From a candidate division FCPU426 bacterium (GTDB taxonomy: Bacteria; Oederibacteriota; Muellerivitia; Muellerivitales; Muellerivitaceae): a DNA stretch of 64,000 bases. Below, piece after piece: positions 1 to 10,153 of this stretch. The notes under the pieces are model-generated. The model was not told where the DNA came from, ran no database searches, and saw nothing but the letters and a program-made list of their open reading frames with translations. The position numbers were made by a program, and so were the translations under genes. Position 1 is the stretch's first letter. Each line of letters starts with the position of its first letter. Where the stretch lies: positions 1,151 to 65,150 of the forward strand of contig PLFD01000035.1 in the NCBI GenBank assembly GCA_003136635.1, given 5' to 3'.

Positions 1-164
1 CCGCCCGCGCCCCAGTTAAAACCGCCGCCGCCGCCGCCGCCGACCACCAGATAATTGACAGGAAAACTTTGAGCCAAAACCAGCGACGGCGGCACAAAAA
101 GTAATAGAAATATAACTTTTTTGAGTAATGGAGACGTATGACGGGTAATGAAGTATTGGTTCAT
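1..164 (-). CDS. Secreted Gly-rich protein, N-terminal fragment
   Basis: Reverse-strand reading from the ATG at 164-162 gives about 54 residues and runs off the left edge, so only the N-terminus is visible. It has a basic N-region, a hydrophobic core (LLKKVIFLLLFVPPSLVLA) and a likely signal-peptidase site after LAQ, followed by NYLVVGGGGGGGFNWGAGG. A YLVVGGGG start after a signal peptide is typical of large Gly-rich surface proteins; that is an inference from a short fragment. An in-frame ATG 39 bases upstream is an alternative start, but AAGG lies just before the chosen one. It is too short for the supplied ORF length cut-off. It is the last visible gene of the minus-strand secreted-protein block. 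Confidence 0.65.
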   Translation of the reverse strand, partial: MNQYFITRHTSPLLKKVIFLLLFVPPSLVLAQSFPVNYLVVGGGGGGGFNWGAG

Positions 165-580
165 TTGCCTTAAAAACAAATGGACATAAGTCATTAACAT
201 CACCACAAAAGCGGTAATTAAGAAAAACCCTGTAAATTTTTTCCGGTTATTGTTTCGCAGGCAAGCGAGGTGCGGAATGAGGCTCGTAAAGCTAATCAAT
301 TTTGCCCATCCAGTACAGAAGACCACTTCAACAAAGTAATGCGTCTATCAACTAAATTTGACGCTTAATCTATATAGATTAAACCACAAAAAACCCAATA
401 AAGCAGTCAAACGCACATATTTTTTCCGCATATATTGTTTTGGTTTATGTAAAAAAGGGCTGAAATTAAGAGAGAAATTGCTAAAAGTCAGGAATCTGAC
501 TGGCAATTCTTTTGGTGACAGGAAAAATCATTTTTTAGAAAAAAAATACAAATAAATTTAAGACGATAACCCTTCAATGA
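165..580. other. AT-rich intergenic region without a gene
   Basis: This stretch lies between the start of the Gly-rich protein and the end of the deacetylase-like gene. It is AT-rich and contains only one short Lys-rich open frame (358-555) with no ribosome-binding site. It presumably holds the promoter of the leftmost gene and the end of the upstream transcript, but I see no clear hairpin terminator. Confidence 0.5.
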
Positions 581-3500
581 TTATCTCAAAATCATCACTT
601 TCAAAATCTTTGTCGACGATTGTGGACCCGAAACATGAATGCGGACGTAATAAAGTCCATCAGCCACCTGGACTCCCGAAACATCTTTTAAGTCCCACTG
701 AAAAGTTTGGTCGCCATAAATATGCGTGGTTTGGCTGATGATTTTGCGGAAGGCCAGCGTAAAGACATCCATTGTGACCGTCGACTCGCCCGGAACCGAG
801 ACATTAAACGACATAGGCAAACCCCTCGAGGGGTTTGGATAAGGCGCGGAAATCACCACGACCGAAGCAATTGTCGCGGTAAAAGTAGGAGTGATGGTGG
901 GCGTATGGGTCTGGGTCGCTGTCGCCGAAGGCGTCAATGTATTCGTCACTGTACTGGTAGCGGTGTTGGTGGGAGTCATTGTCGGCGTATTTGTCGCGGT
1001 ACTCGTCGATGTAAAAGTTGGCGTATTGGTGACGGTGTTGGTGGGCGTGGTGGTTGGTGTTTTCGTTGGCGTGTTGCTGGCGGTATTCGTTGGTGTGTTG
1101 GTCGGCGTATTCGTTACTGTACTCGTCGGACTGTTGGAGGGAGTATTGGTCGGAGTATGAGTAGCCGTGGAGGTTGGCGTATTCGTCGGTGTGTTGGTAA
1201 CCGTGTTCGTAGGCGTATTGGTCGGCGAATTGGTAATCGTATGGGTGGGCGTTGAGGTGGGTGTATTAGTGATGGTATTGGTCGCGGTATTGGTGGGGCT
1301 ATTGGTCGGCGTGTTCGTGGGCGTGTTGGTCGGTACCGTTCCCGTTACGGTGTTCGTGGGCGTATTAGTAAACGTTTGAGTGGGCGTGTTGGTAGCCGTA
1401 TTAGTGATAGTGTTTGTCGGGCTGTTAGTAGCCGTTGACGTGGGACTGTTAGTAGTCGTATTGGTTGGGCTGTTGGTAGCCGTTGAGGTTGGACTGTTGG
1501 TTGCGGTTTTGGTAGCTGTGTTCGTCGGAGTGTTGGTGGGCGTGCTAGAGCATCCCCCCAGAACAAGATTGGTCGTGCCGCTAAAAGTGGAATTAAAAGT
1601 GACATAAAGAATCTGGTTTACCGTATCCAGCGTTGGCAGAAAATCACAACCCGAATTAAGCGCCGTCCCGTTTTTGGTGATGCAGGGCACGGTGGATGCC
1701 GTGTAATTCGTGAAAGCGAAAGTCGGGTTCAGGATGGAGCCGGAAGACAAAGCCAGGTTCACATTCGCCGCGTTGGCCGCGCATTGGACAGTCCACTGGT
1801 CCCATACCGGGTTGTAACCCGCCGGGCTCCAGGTTTGTATCGCCGCGATACCGGGCCCTTTGGGGCCGGAAGTGGGGACAGTTCCCACGCTCGCCGTGAG
1901 CGAAGCGCTGCCATGGATGGTTTGCTGTTCATTCACCAGACGGGTAACGTCACCCGAACCATCGCCGGGGTTACCGGCGTTGTATTGGTCCAGAGCTAAC
2001 TGAAGCGTATAGCACTGGTAGGGATAGCCGTTATAGGTGTTTTTGTAATCATAATCCTGGTAGCTGTTTTGAAAAATGCTCGCCGGCATCATCCAGGTCA
2101 CCCGGGGACCCTCGTAATTTTGGTAAGCGTTCATCTGGTACAAAAAGTTATAGCTAGCGGGCAAAGTAGTGCCGGTAGCCGGCGGATAATACCAGCCCCC
2201 GCCGCCTGGATGCTGGGCATAAGCCTGGGTTTGAATGTAGCCGATTTCCCGGTTATTGGGCAATGCGGTTGTGTCGTTGTACATTGAACAATAAGGAATG
2301 GTATTGGCGGTGTTGAAGGTATAGGCGATATTCGCGCCGTTGTTCATCGGTTCGGCCGTAGTGATGAATTTATAATCCGCGCCCATGTTGATGCCGCTGG
2401 TGATGGCCGTAACCGAACCGCTTCCCGCCCAATCGAAATCACAATAGGGGCTTCGGGTGTCGTTAGTAAAAGTTCCCGACGGCGACGCGGAAGAGTCATA
2501 GGTAACCGCCCAATCAAAATCGTCCCTGCCATTGCGGATAATGTAATCCAGCGTAATGGCGAAGGAACCGGCGGCGGTGCGCACCCGGGGGTCCGCGTAC
2601 ATGCTGAAGGTATAGCGCACCACTAATTCATTGGAACCATTGAGAATAAATTGTCTCGTTCCGTTGTATCCTTCGCTGGTGGAATTGGCCCAGGTGACGC
2701 CGTCGCTGGTATGGTTGACCAATTGACCCCATCCCGAAACGCCGTCCGGCGCGAAGACGGATGACTCATTACAAGTCACAGGCGTCGAACCGGCCATATA
2801 GTTCATCCGGGTGATATAGCACCCAAATTCTCCAGAACCGCCTGTCGGCTGGACCAGCCAAAGGGTGCGGGCTTTTCCGGTGGCATCCGTCCAGGTGACC
2901 TCATCGCAAGTTTTGGAATTAACTGAGGCGTTCTGTACCACTTGAATAGCGGATGGACACCCCACCGGGACGGTGGGAGTAGGAGTAGCCGTGGGACCTC
3001 CGGGGGTATTGGTATAGGTATTCGTCGCTGTGGGAGTAAAAGTCGGCGTGGACGCTCCGCAGTTTTTCTCAAAAGAAAAGTCATCCAGATAAAGGGTATC
3101 GTTGCCCGAAGCCGTCCCGCCGTCCGAAAAATTCAACATCCAAACCGAGGCCGTATTGTATGACCCCGTGAAAGCCGAAAGGGGTATGTAAACCTCCTGC
3201 CAGGCAGTAGTGATGCCGCCGGCCAGGTAGGCGTTCACATTGACCGCTGTGGAAGTGACACCGGCTGAATCGACCAATTGAAGAGTGATGTTGTTTAAGG
3301 TTCCCGTTCCGCTCTTGAGCCATACTTGTAATCCCACATAAGCGCTTAAATTAGTGGCTTTGGCGGCGTTATAGTTTGCCCAGTTCCAGCCCCCTCCCGA
3401 CCAGTAACCCGAGGCCCAGACAAAATTGAAATCCATACTGTGAGTGGGCGAGTGGGATGTCGTCGTAACTTCCGTAACCGTACTTCCGCTGGGGCTGATC

Positions 3501-4996
3501 CATGCGTTGCCTGAAGCCAGATTTGTTGAAGCGGTTTCTCCATCATAAAAAATCACTGCGCAAGGAGTAGCCGTAGGGGTTGGAGTAAGAGTGTCCGTCG
3601 GTGTAAATGTGGCTGTTGGCAAGGTACCGGTGGCCGTTGGAGTCGGTGTGCCGGGAGTATAAGGGGATAGTGTCGCCTCATCTCTCGTCCAAAGGTAATC
3701 CATTACTTCCCCTGCGGGAGCGAACCACATGGAATTGTTCCCGCCGGTTCCGTAGTTGTTTTGAACATAGGTCCAATGACCGGTCAATATGGAAGCGTTG
3801 GTTTCATACGCCGAAGGTGCGGTGGAACCCGACAGGACCTGATGGAACACTTCGATAAGCCAGACCGGCTGGGTAGTTGCCGTGGCCGCGGCCGAGTCCG
3901 CTTGGAATTGGAGTTGGGTGTCAGTCACAGGATAGTCGTCGGCGTTGCGGCCCACCGTGACAGCCTGTGTCAAAATTTCGGGAGAATAACTGGGCGACAC
4001 ATAATTCAGCCCGGCGGCTGTCGAAATTCCATCCTGATCCGGGCCGCCGGACCCGTAATTACCCTCGCCGGAAAGAATATAGCTTGGCGGCCAGGTGCCG
4101 GTACCGCACGCCACAACGGTTTGGCTGTCTTCATAGGGGTAGATTTGGTGGGACACATGGTAGTTGGGTAATTCGGTGGTGAATCCCGGATAGGTAATAC
4201 CGCCGATGGTCACGCCGTTTTGGTCGTTTCCGTCTTCCGTTACCGCGTTAGCGCAGCTCAGGTTGCAAAGATGATCCCAGGTTTCGTTGTAGACGCTCCA
4301 GCCCAAACTTTGCAATGTCTGAATCTCAGTCCAGTTCATATTCCATTCACCCGGCCCAGAGGCGGGACTGGTGGCCGTATAGGAACTGCCGCAGGAGCCT
4401 GTGGTATTGACTCCGTCCACATCGTCTCCGATGACAGTAAAACCGGCTTTCCAGGCCGTTCCATCCGAGTGTGAATAAGCTCCCAAAGCCGGGTAGGCGT
4501 AATCGTAAACACCCTGATCCCCGTTGTCGAAAGTATTGGAAAGGGCCCAGCCGTAATTTTCATAAAGGGTAGCTTTAGTCGCTACTCCCGTACCCCCCGA
4601 AGTCCAGTTGTTAGCCGTCACCACCACCGTGACGGGAGCGAACGAGGAGTTGATATTCCCCGGAACTGATCTTGGAATCAAATTCGTCGGGATGCTGAAA
4701 GTCACGGAAGCGTTGCCGGGAGTGTAATTGATTAAATTCGACGGAACGCCTGCGGTGGTCATCGTATTGGTTACCGTAACGCCCACACTGCCGCAGGAGC
4801 CGACGTTCATGATTAAGGTAATTTTAGGATCGTTAACGAGGAAGGTCACCGGCGAGTAATTGACGATGACGCCGTATTGTTGGTTGGCGGCCAGGGCCCG
4901 ACCGGTGAAAAAAACCAGCAGGCCGGTCATCGCGATCGCTTTCAAAATTGAAAACGATTTTTGTTTGTCTGAGAAGTGTCTTAAATTTTTCATTTC
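581..4996 (-). CDS. Secreted polysaccharide deacetylase-like multidomain protein with PT linker and FlgD-like tail
   Basis: The start is set at the ATG at 4996, preceded by AAGGTGGG and followed by a signal peptide ending GRALA; an upstream in-frame start at 5044 lacks these. Domains of the roughly 1471-residue product are as follows. Residues 130-430 resemble NodB/CE4 deacetylases: [19 protein letters not shown], then [13 protein letters not shown], then [14 protein letters not shown] and ETWDH. Residues 480-645 form a carbohydrate-binding-like beta domain ending [13 protein letters not shown]. Residues 690-1145 are a Cys- and aromatic-rich module I do not recognise. Residues 1150-1370 are [13 protein letters not shown] linker. 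The last 80 residues are a FlgD/Ig-like tail ending KVMILR. The first Asp of the NodB metal motif is present, but the full His pair is not obvious, so activity is uncertain. The tail is almost identical to that of the GH9 cellulase encoded upstream. A secreted, cell-surface polysaccharide-modifying role is inferred. Confidence 0.7.
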   Translation of the reverse strand, partial: EMKNLRHFSDKQKSFSILKAIAMTGLLVFFTGRALAANQQYGVIVNYSPVTFLVNDPKITLIMNVGSCGSVGVTVTNTMTTAGVPSNLINYTPGNASVTFSIPTNLIPRSVPGNINSSFAPVTVVVTANNWTSGGTGVATKATLYENYGWALSNTFDNGDQGVYDYAYPALGAYSHSDGTAWKAGFTVIGDDVDGVNTTGSCGSSYTATSPASGPGEWNMNWTEIQTLQSLGWSVYNETWDHLCNLSCANAVTEDGNDQNGVTIGGITYPGFTTELPNYHVSHQIYPYEDSQTVVACGTGTWPPSYILSGEGNYGSGGPDQDGISTAAGLNYVSPSYSPEILTQAVTVGRNADDYPVTDTQLQFQADSAAATATTQPVWLIEVFHQVLSGSTAPSAYETNASILTGHWTYVQNNYGTGGNNSMWFAPAGEVMDYLWTRDEATLSPYTPGTPTPTATGTLPTATFTPTDTLTPTPTATPCAVIFYDGETASTNLASGNAWISPSGSTVTEVTTTSHSPTHSMDFNFVWASGYWSGGGWNWANYNAAKATNLSAYVGLQVWLKSGTGTLNNITLQLVDSAGVTSTAVNVNAYLAGGITTAWQEVYIPLSAFTGSYNTASVWMLNFSDGGTASGNDTLYLDDFSFEKNCGASTPTFTPTATNTYTNTPGGPTATPTPTVPVGCPSAIQVVQNASVNSKTCDEVTWTDATGKARTLWLVQPTGGSGEFGCYITRMNYMAGSTPVTCNESSVFAPDGVSGWGQLVNHTSDGVTWANSTSEGYNGTRQFILNGSNELVVRYTFSMYADPRVRTAAGSFAITLDYIIRNGRDDFDWAVTYDSSASPSGTFTNDTRSPYCDFDWAGSGSVTAITSGINMGADYKFITTAEPMNNGANIAYTFNTANTIPYCSMYNDTTALPNNREIGYIQTQAYAQHPGGGGWYYPPATGTTLPASYNFLYQMNAYQNYEGPRVTWMMPASIFQNSYQDYDYKNTYNGYPYQCYTLQLALDQYNAGNPGDGSGDVTRLVNEQQTIHGSASLTASVGTVPTSGPKGPGIAAIQTWSPAGYNPVWDQWTVQCAANAANVNLALSSGSILNPTFAFTNYTASTVPCITKNGTALNSGCDFLPTLDTVNQILYVTFNSTFSGTTNLVLGGCSSTPTNTPTNTATKTATNSPTSTATNSPTNTTTNSPTSTATNSPTNTITNTATNTPTQTFTNTPTNTVTGTVPTNTPTNTPTNSPTNTATNTITNTPTSTPTHTITNSPTNTPTNTVTNTPTNTPTSTATHTPTNTPSNSPTSTVTNTPTNTPTNTASNTPTKTPTTTPTNTVTNTPTFTSTSTATNTPTMTPTNTATSTVTNTLTPSATATQTHTPTITPTFTATIASVVVISAPYPNPSRGLPMSFNVSVPGESTVTMDVFTLAFRKIISQTTHIYGDQTFQWDLKDVSGVQVADGLYYVRIHVSGPQSSTKILKVMILR
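880..1550 (-). repeat. Low-complexity PT-linker repeat DNA in the deacetylase-like gene
   Basis: The plus strand reads as degenerate gttggtgggcgt-like units, the complement of [14 protein letters not shown] codons. Unit length is a multiple of 6 bases with varied third positions. It encodes a long extended linker that is rich in potential O-glycosylation sites. Confidence 0.85.
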
Positions 4997-5065
4997 CCAC
5001 CTTGGAGTGATGGCTAAATATAACTCCCGGGCAGATAAATACATTAGTTTTTAAATCAATTATCA

Positions 5066-6871
5066 TTATTTTTTATGCGCATCCGGATGCCGGCGATATT
5101 GCCCCGGGGATTGACCCATCTTTCTCTTAAAAATCTGGAGGAAATAATTGGTTGATGTAAACCCGCAAACTTCCGCGATCTGGTTTAGCGGCAGCGCCGT
5201 TTCCGCTAAAAGTCTCCGGGCTTTTTCCAGCCGCTTTTGCAGCAAAAAGTCCGAGAAGGAACGTCCCGTGAATCGGGAAAACTCCCGGGAAAAGACCGAA
5301 ATGGAAAATCCAAATTGACGGGCAACCAGGGGCAACGACCAGTGTTTTTGAAGGGCTGATTCAACCGATTCCTCAGCCTTTCGAAGACGCACCAGTTTTG
5401 CCCCCGTGGCGGGCTGCTCCAAAAAAGGAACCAGCCGGCCCAGCGCTCTTTCAAACCGATCGACCATCTCATTTAAATATGGCGCCGAATCCAGACTTTC
5501 TTCCAGCTCCTTTTCCAATTCCATTAAAACATTCGGCTCAAGCACTCCCCTTTCCTCGAGAACCTCCATTAACCGGTGAATCGTCTCCAGAAAAATCCGT
5601 CTGGCCGCGTCCGGATTTTGATAGCACTCTTTAAGAATCTTGCCGACAAAATGCTGGCGGAAAAGAATCGACTTATTGCTTCCGCTTTCCAGCAGAAGGC
5701 GCATCAGTTCTCTCGGCATTCGGCTGATGGAACCGTCCGTCCCGCGCACCTTTTCCATATCGTCAAAGAAAAGAACCGGCCTATTCTGCGTTTCGGCCAG
5801 ATACAGAGCCGTGACCGCCTCGTGATAGGCGTCGCTCAATTCCCCGCTTTTCGAATCTCCCCCCCCGATTCCCACAAAAACTTTGCATTTAAAAGTTTTT
5901 GAAAGGTGGGAAGCCAGTTTCGCCGCTTTCGTCCTGACGTCCAATTTCTGTCGCGAGGCAGAAAATTCCTCTGGGGAGGAGGTCAGCACCAGGGACGCGT
6001 AATAATCCAGTGGATAGGACAAAGATTCACTCATTTCGCGAACCGTTTTAAAAACCTCTCTCTGAAAAAGACCCGTCGCGATAATGTCTGAAATTTCTCT
6101 TCCCGTATTTTCTCTTTTGACCGCCAAAATGGTTGTCGGGAACAAGCTTAGCCCCAATTCGGTCTTTTCCCATTCCATTAATTTTTTAAGATAGGGCGCG
6201 AACCGGAAAAACTTCTTTTGAATGATCAAATCCTCCACCCAGCGCGGATGTCCCAATTCAGGCGAAATAAACTTTTGGTTTAGCTTTTCCAAATTCTTCC
6301 GAACCGCCTTCCCATCCTTATTCCCCGTTAACAGATCCGCGTAAAGTTCCATGCACCTCTCGACCGCCGCCAATAGCCTGGGCCCGAAAACCGGCAGCTT
6401 TAAGACGGTTCGGACATATTTCAAAAACTCGCGGTCCTGTATTTTGGGGTGCCGGCCGGTTAATTTCAGCCATTGATCCGCTAGAGTGGATTCGGTTGGC
6501 GGTTCCTTCAAAAAAACACCCGTCTGTAAAATCGCGGTGCATTTTGATTTTTCCAGGACAGGCGCGAATATTCCATAAAGACCCCGATGGGCCGCGCAAA
6601 TGGTTTTTTTTGTTCGGATGACCGTCTGAAAGGCTTTGTTGTTGTACTGAACCCGGCTATTCGTGAGGGCCTCTGTCATTTCATACTCTAGCGGCGAGTC
6701 CTTGACCGGAACGCTGTTGATCACGTGCCAGTTTTCCAGCTGGTCGGCCCGGACGAGAAAACAGGGAAGATTGAGTGAATAGGCGAAAATATCGGTAAAG
6801 GTTTTTTGGGCCAAAAACTTGTCTTCCCAGGGGTGGATGGGTCCAGACGCTGATAATTCAATGGTTTTCAT
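5066..6871 (-). CDS. AraC-family transcriptional regulator with N-terminal sensor domain
   Basis: A 601-residue protein. The C-terminal 100 residues are a two-helix-turn-helix AraC domain: LVARQFGFSISVFSREFSRF, then LNQIAEVCGFTSTNYFLQIF and GQSPGQYR. Residues 10-130 look like a PocR/GAF-type ligand sensor with Cys residues. Residues about 250-385 resemble the degenerate GGDEF-like middle of CdaR/PucR-type regulators (FVGIGGGDSKSGELSDAYHE, LYLAETQNRPVLFFDD). Unlike membrane-bound SusR/HTCS regulators it has no transmembrane segment and is probably cytoplasmic. It sits on the same strand between the GH9 cellulase and the deacetylase-like gene, so it probably controls this polysaccharide-degradation block. 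The effector is unknown; a sugar or oligosaccharide is likely. The ATG at 6871 has only a weak ribosome-binding site. Confidence 0.85.
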   Translation of the reverse strand: MKTIELSASGPIHPWEDKFLAQKTFTDIFAYSLNLPCFLVRADQLENWHVINSVPVKDSPLEYEMTEALTNSRVQYNNKAFQTVIRTKKTICAAHRGLYGIFAPVLEKSKCTAILQTGVFLKEPPTESTLADQWLKLTGRHPKIQDREFLKYVRTVLKLPVFGPRLLAAVERCMELYADLLTGNKDGKAVRKNLEKLNQKFISPELGHPRWVEDLIIQKKFFRFAPYLKKLMEWEKTELGLSLFPTTILAVKRENTGREISDIIATGLFQREVFKTVREMSESLSYPLDYYASLVLTSSPEEFSASRQKLDVRTKAAKLASHLSKTFKCKVFVGIGGGDSKSGELSDAYHEAVTALYLAETQNRPVLFFDDMEKVRGTDGSISRMPRELMRLLLESGSNKSILFRQHFVGKILKECYQNPDAARRIFLETIHRLMEVLEERGVLEPNVLMELEKELEESLDSAPYLNEMVDRFERALGRLVPFLEQPATGAKLVRLRKAEESVESALQKHWSLPLVARQFGFSISVFSREFSRFTGRSFSDFLLQKRLEKARRLLAETALPLNQIAEVCGFTSTNYFLQIFKRKMGQSPGQYRRHPDAHKK

Positions 6872-6936
6872 ATAGATAATTTATATGATTCTGAGAGTCG
6901 TGGCATGAAAAAGAGGAATTCTGCCCGCAGTCAAAC

Positions 6937-9900
6937 TTATCGGAGGATCAGCACTTTGAAAATCTTTGTGGAAGATAGCGGACCCGAAATGTGGATACGG
7001 ACATAGTAAAGACCATCCGCCACTTGGGTTCCCGAATTATCCTTTAAATCCCACTGGAAAGTCTGTTCGCCGAAAATCTGTTTCGTTTGGCTGGCGATTT
7101 TGCGGAAAGCCAGCGTAAACACATCCATTGTCACGGTTGATTCTCCCGGCACAGAAATATTAAACGAAATCGGCGCGCCCGTAGAAGGATTGGGAAAAGG
7201 CTGGGCAATCACCACGACGGAAGAAAGCGTCGGGGTATAAGTGGGCGTAATAGTAGGCGTGCGAGTTAGGGTAGGGGTAGCGGAAGGTGTCAAAGTGTTC
7301 GTCGCCGTGCTAGTGGCAGAGTTGGTCGGTGTCAGGGTGGCCGTATTGGTTTTGGTATTGGTAGCCGTGGCGGTTGGAGTGTTGGTCGGCGTGTTAGTGG
7401 GCGAATTAGTCGAGGTCTTGGTCGGAGTGTCGGTCGCCGTAAAGGTGAGTGTGTTGGTCGGCGTATTCGTTACTGTGCTGGTCGGGCTGTTGGTGGGAGT
7501 GTTAGTCGGCGTATGAGTAAGGGTTGAGGTTGGTGTATTCGTTGGCGTATTGGTAACCGTGTTCGTTGGCGTGTTGGTCAGTGTATAGGTAACCGTATTG
7601 GTGGGCGTTGAGGACGGTGTGTTGGTGATGGTGTTGGTTGCGGTATTGGTAGGGCTATTGGTTGGCGTATTCGTGGGCGTGTTGGTCGGTACCGTTCCCG
7701 TCGGCGTGTTGGTGACCGTATTCGTCGATGTTTGTGTCCGTGTATTGGTGGCTGTGTTCGTCGCCGTATTCGTTGGACTATTCGTCGGAGTCTGGGTGAC
7801 CGTATTGGTCGGCGTAAGCGTCGGCGTTAAGGTTGGCATGCCCGTAGGCGTATTTGACGGTGTAGCCGTCAACGTATTGGTAGGCGTTGAAGTAGGGGTT
7901 TTCGTGGGTGTCAATGTGGGCGAATTAGTGGGTGAGTTGGTCGCCGTTTGAGTCGGCGTATTTGTAGGCGACAGCGTGGGTGAATTAGTCGGAGTTTTGG
8001 TAGGAGTATTGGTTGGGGTGTTCGTGGCGGTATTGGTGGGTGTTGGCGTGGCTGTTGGAACGGAACAAAGCGTGGTGAAATTCGAAGCCACGATCATATA
8101 GGATGCTGTGTAATAAAGGCCTGTCTCGTTAACGACCCAAGGCACGGATTGGTTGCCAATGGGATCCACCCAATCCCAATCTCGGTATCCCTTTTCATAG
8201 GGGGGTGCAGCCTCTCCCGTCAACATGGGTGGCATCGATTGTCCTGGGGGATTATTGGTGGCATAGCCATTACTGGGTCCGTCCGGAACAATACCCGGCG
8301 GGGGACCGAAAGAGGAGGGCCCGCTGTCGCTAATGCCGAAATTATCCGTTCCCGAATAATAGGGATAGAGAGGGTCCACTACTGCGGTGGGTTTGCCGAT
8401 AAAATTGTCATAGGAAAAGGTGCCCGGGCCGGTGGCGTTGTTGTAATTCCCGAACCATTGGTGGTAAATGCGCCAGACACCATGGGAGGCCCCGATGGCA
8501 TTGGAATTGGTCATCAGGGTCATGTTGAGGGTATTGGCGCCGTTCATGTAATGCAGAAAATCCTCGGCGTGCTGGACGCACTGGGCGGCGGACTGGCTTC
8601 CCATTGCCCCGATCTTGGTCGCCCAGATCAGATCCATGGCATAGTTCATCTTCACTTCATCCGCGCCCCAGAAATAATCGTAGCTGTGCATGGCCGAATT
8701 GTAGGAATCGGTTTGGGCGAAAAGGTCGTTCATCAAGGCCGACCAATCCCCCTTCATATAGGTAACCACCGAGGCCGTGGCGTTCGTGGATTCGATATAG
8801 GCCAGGATGCCCCAATTCTGCTGGAACTTGTCTTCGTTGAGCCAGAACCCGTTCCAGGTCTGGTAATTGTTCACGATCGGTTGCGCCTCGGCGATGATGG
8901 CGGCGGCAGTGGGCCCGCCCAGGGCCTCTTCCATACGGAAAATTTCGGCCGCAGCCCAGAATTTCAAATCGTCGCTGGTCCAGCTCGTCTCCCAGGCATT
9001 CCAGGTGGCCTCAGCCGCGGTCCGCAAAGTGACGGCATAACTCGCCATGCCCGGGACCGTGGACATTACCCGTGCCGAGTTGGAAAGCATGGCTACAAAT
9101 TGGGCCTCGCCGTCCCCATTGGGAGGATAGTAATAGCGTGTAGTGCTATCCGAACTGGGAGGTGAGCTGCCCCCGCCCCCGTTGGCATGCACCACCGACA
9201 GAACGTGTTTGTCTGTCATCTGCATCTTCAGGTACCAATCAAGTTCCCACTTTGCCTCGTTGAGAATATCCGGGTTGCCATTACCGGATTCCGGGATATT
9301 GGAAGACAGGGAAGAAAAAAGACTGGGATTCCACTCATAGGCCAGCATTAGGTCATGAATGGCCTCGCCCGAATCGCCGCCCCAGCTTTGGCACGAAGTG
9401 GACCCGATGTACTTGTTGTAATCCCCCGCGTCATGCCATCCCCCGGATAAGTTCAACGTGCCGTAGCTGGCGGGAAAGGTACAACCCGGCGCAGGCCCGC
9501 AGGTTTGATCCTGCAAGTGACAGGCCGAAGCGTCCGACCAGTTGGCGCCGGCGTAGGCGGCGGGCTTGGCGCAACCGCAACGCTGGTAATAAAGCGCCTT
9601 TAGGGTGGCCGTCATAGGCGCCTGGTAAACGCAGTCGTTGATCTGGAAATTATAGGATTGCTCATTCAGGCTGGTGGAATAGATGTAATAGGTGCCGGGA
9701 GTCGTGAATGCCGAAAAATTAACCCACCAAACAGTGTCTCCGGTAATGCCGGTGGCATCAGTTCCCTGGCTGGTGATGTTGGCCGCCGGGACCGAATAAG
9801 CGAGTGTGCTGGTGCTGGCGTTATAGATACCGACGGTGGTTCCGGGGTTCGAGGTGAAATAAGCGATCTTATAATCGCCCGTCCTGTACCCGAAATTGTC

Positions 9901-9999
9901 GATCTTGATATGACCGACAATCGGCGCCGCTAATAACGTTTCAACTGGAAAACAAATCAAAACAGTTATCGCGATAAATTGTTTGAGAGAAAGCCTCAT
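6937..9999 (-). CDS. Secreted GH9 endoglucanase (cellulase) with PT linker and FlgD-like tail
   Basis: The start is the ATG at 9999, with AGGA upstream; an adjacent in-frame TTG also exists. A signal peptide ([11 protein letters not shown]) precedes residues 25-115, a cellulase N-terminal Ig-like domain. The GH9 catalytic domain spans about 120-640, with the hallmark [15 protein letters not shown] near residue 188 carrying the catalytic-base aspartates, and [15 protein letters not shown] near 625, where the catalytic acid Glu is expected. GH9 enzymes hydrolyse beta-1,4-glucan (cellulose). A TPTNTP-rich linker (about 650-920) leads to a FlgD-like Ig tail ending KVLILR. There is no carbohydrate-binding module. 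Its linker and tail closely match those of the deacetylase-like protein, which points to a shared export or anchoring route. It is co-directional with the PL4 lyase and the AraC regulator. Confidence 0.92.
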   Translation of the reverse strand: MRLSLKQFIAITVLICFPVETLLAAPIVGHIKIDNFGYRTGDYKIAYFTSNPGTTVGIYNASTSTLAYSVPAANITSQGTDATGITGDTVWWVNFSAFTTPGTYYIYSTSLNEQSYNFQINDCVYQAPMTATLKALYYQRCGCAKPAAYAGANWSDASACHLQDQTCGPAPGCTFPASYGTLNLSGGWHDAGDYNKYIGSTSCQSWGGDSGEAIHDLMLAYEWNPSLFSSLSSNIPESGNGNPDILNEAKWELDWYLKMQMTDKHVLSVVHANGGGGSSPPSSDSTTRYYYPPNGDGEAQFVAMLSNSARVMSTVPGMASYAVTLRTAAEATWNAWETSWTSDDLKFWAAAEIFRMEEALGGPTAAAIIAEAQPIVNNYQTWNGFWLNEDKFQQNWGILAYIESTNATASVVTYMKGDWSALMNDLFAQTDSYNSAMHSYDYFWGADEVKMNYAMDLIWATKIGAMGSQSAAQCVQHAEDFLHYMNGANTLNMTLMTNSNAIGASHGVWRIYHQWFGNYNNATGPGTFSYDNFIGKPTAVVDPLYPYYSGTDNFGISDSGPSSFGPPPGIVPDGPSNGYATNNPPGQSMPPMLTGEAAPPYEKGYRDWDWVDPIGNQSVPWVVNETGLYYTASYMIVASNFTTLCSVPTATPTPTNTATNTPTNTPTKTPTNSPTLSPTNTPTQTATNSPTNSPTLTPTKTPTSTPTNTLTATPSNTPTGMPTLTPTLTPTNTVTQTPTNSPTNTATNTATNTRTQTSTNTVTNTPTGTVPTNTPTNTPTNSPTNTATNTITNTPSSTPTNTVTYTLTNTPTNTVTNTPTNTPTSTLTHTPTNTPTNSPTSTVTNTPTNTLTFTATDTPTKTSTNSPTNTPTNTPTATATNTKTNTATLTPTNSATSTATNTLTPSATPTLTRTPTITPTYTPTLSSVVVIAQPFPNPSTGAPISFNISVPGESTVTMDVFTLAFRKIASQTKQIFGEQTFQWDLKDNSGTQVADGLYYVRIHISGPLSSTKIFKVLILR
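7230..8055 (-). repeat. Low-complexity PT-linker repeat DNA in the GH9 gene
   Basis: About 0.8 kb of degenerate gttggcgtgttggtc-type units on the plus strand encodes some 270 residues of TPTNTPT/TATNT linker. The block around 7590-7700 is nearly the same as that around 1250-1340 in the deacetylase-like gene, consistent with duplication or gene conversion. Confidence 0.85.
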
Positions 10000-10153
10000 C
10001 AATATCCTTTGAAGAAGTTAGGGACAATTTTACCCTAAATTTCCCGACAAGGTTGAGTTTGCATGATGAAGTTTGGTAGTGCAAAACGACCATTTTTTGG
10101 CGTTTGCAATTTGGCCCAATTCCCCTGTAATAAGGCCAAAAATATGACAGGAA

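Noticed and set aside
358..555. Lys-rich 65-residue open frame
   Set aside because: AT-rich intergenic DNA, no ribosome-binding site, no recognisable feature.
891..1605. Val/Gly-rich plus-strand open frames opposite PT linkers (also at 7241-7951, 11169-11798, 25836-26642)
   Set aside because: They are the antisense reading of degenerate Thr/Pro/Asn codons, giving VGVLVGV strings; the minus-strand genes have signal peptides, domains and ribosome-binding sites.
8149..9165. 338-residue plus-strand open frame
   Set aside because: Entirely opposite the GH9 catalytic domain; no recognisable domain and no ribosome-binding site.
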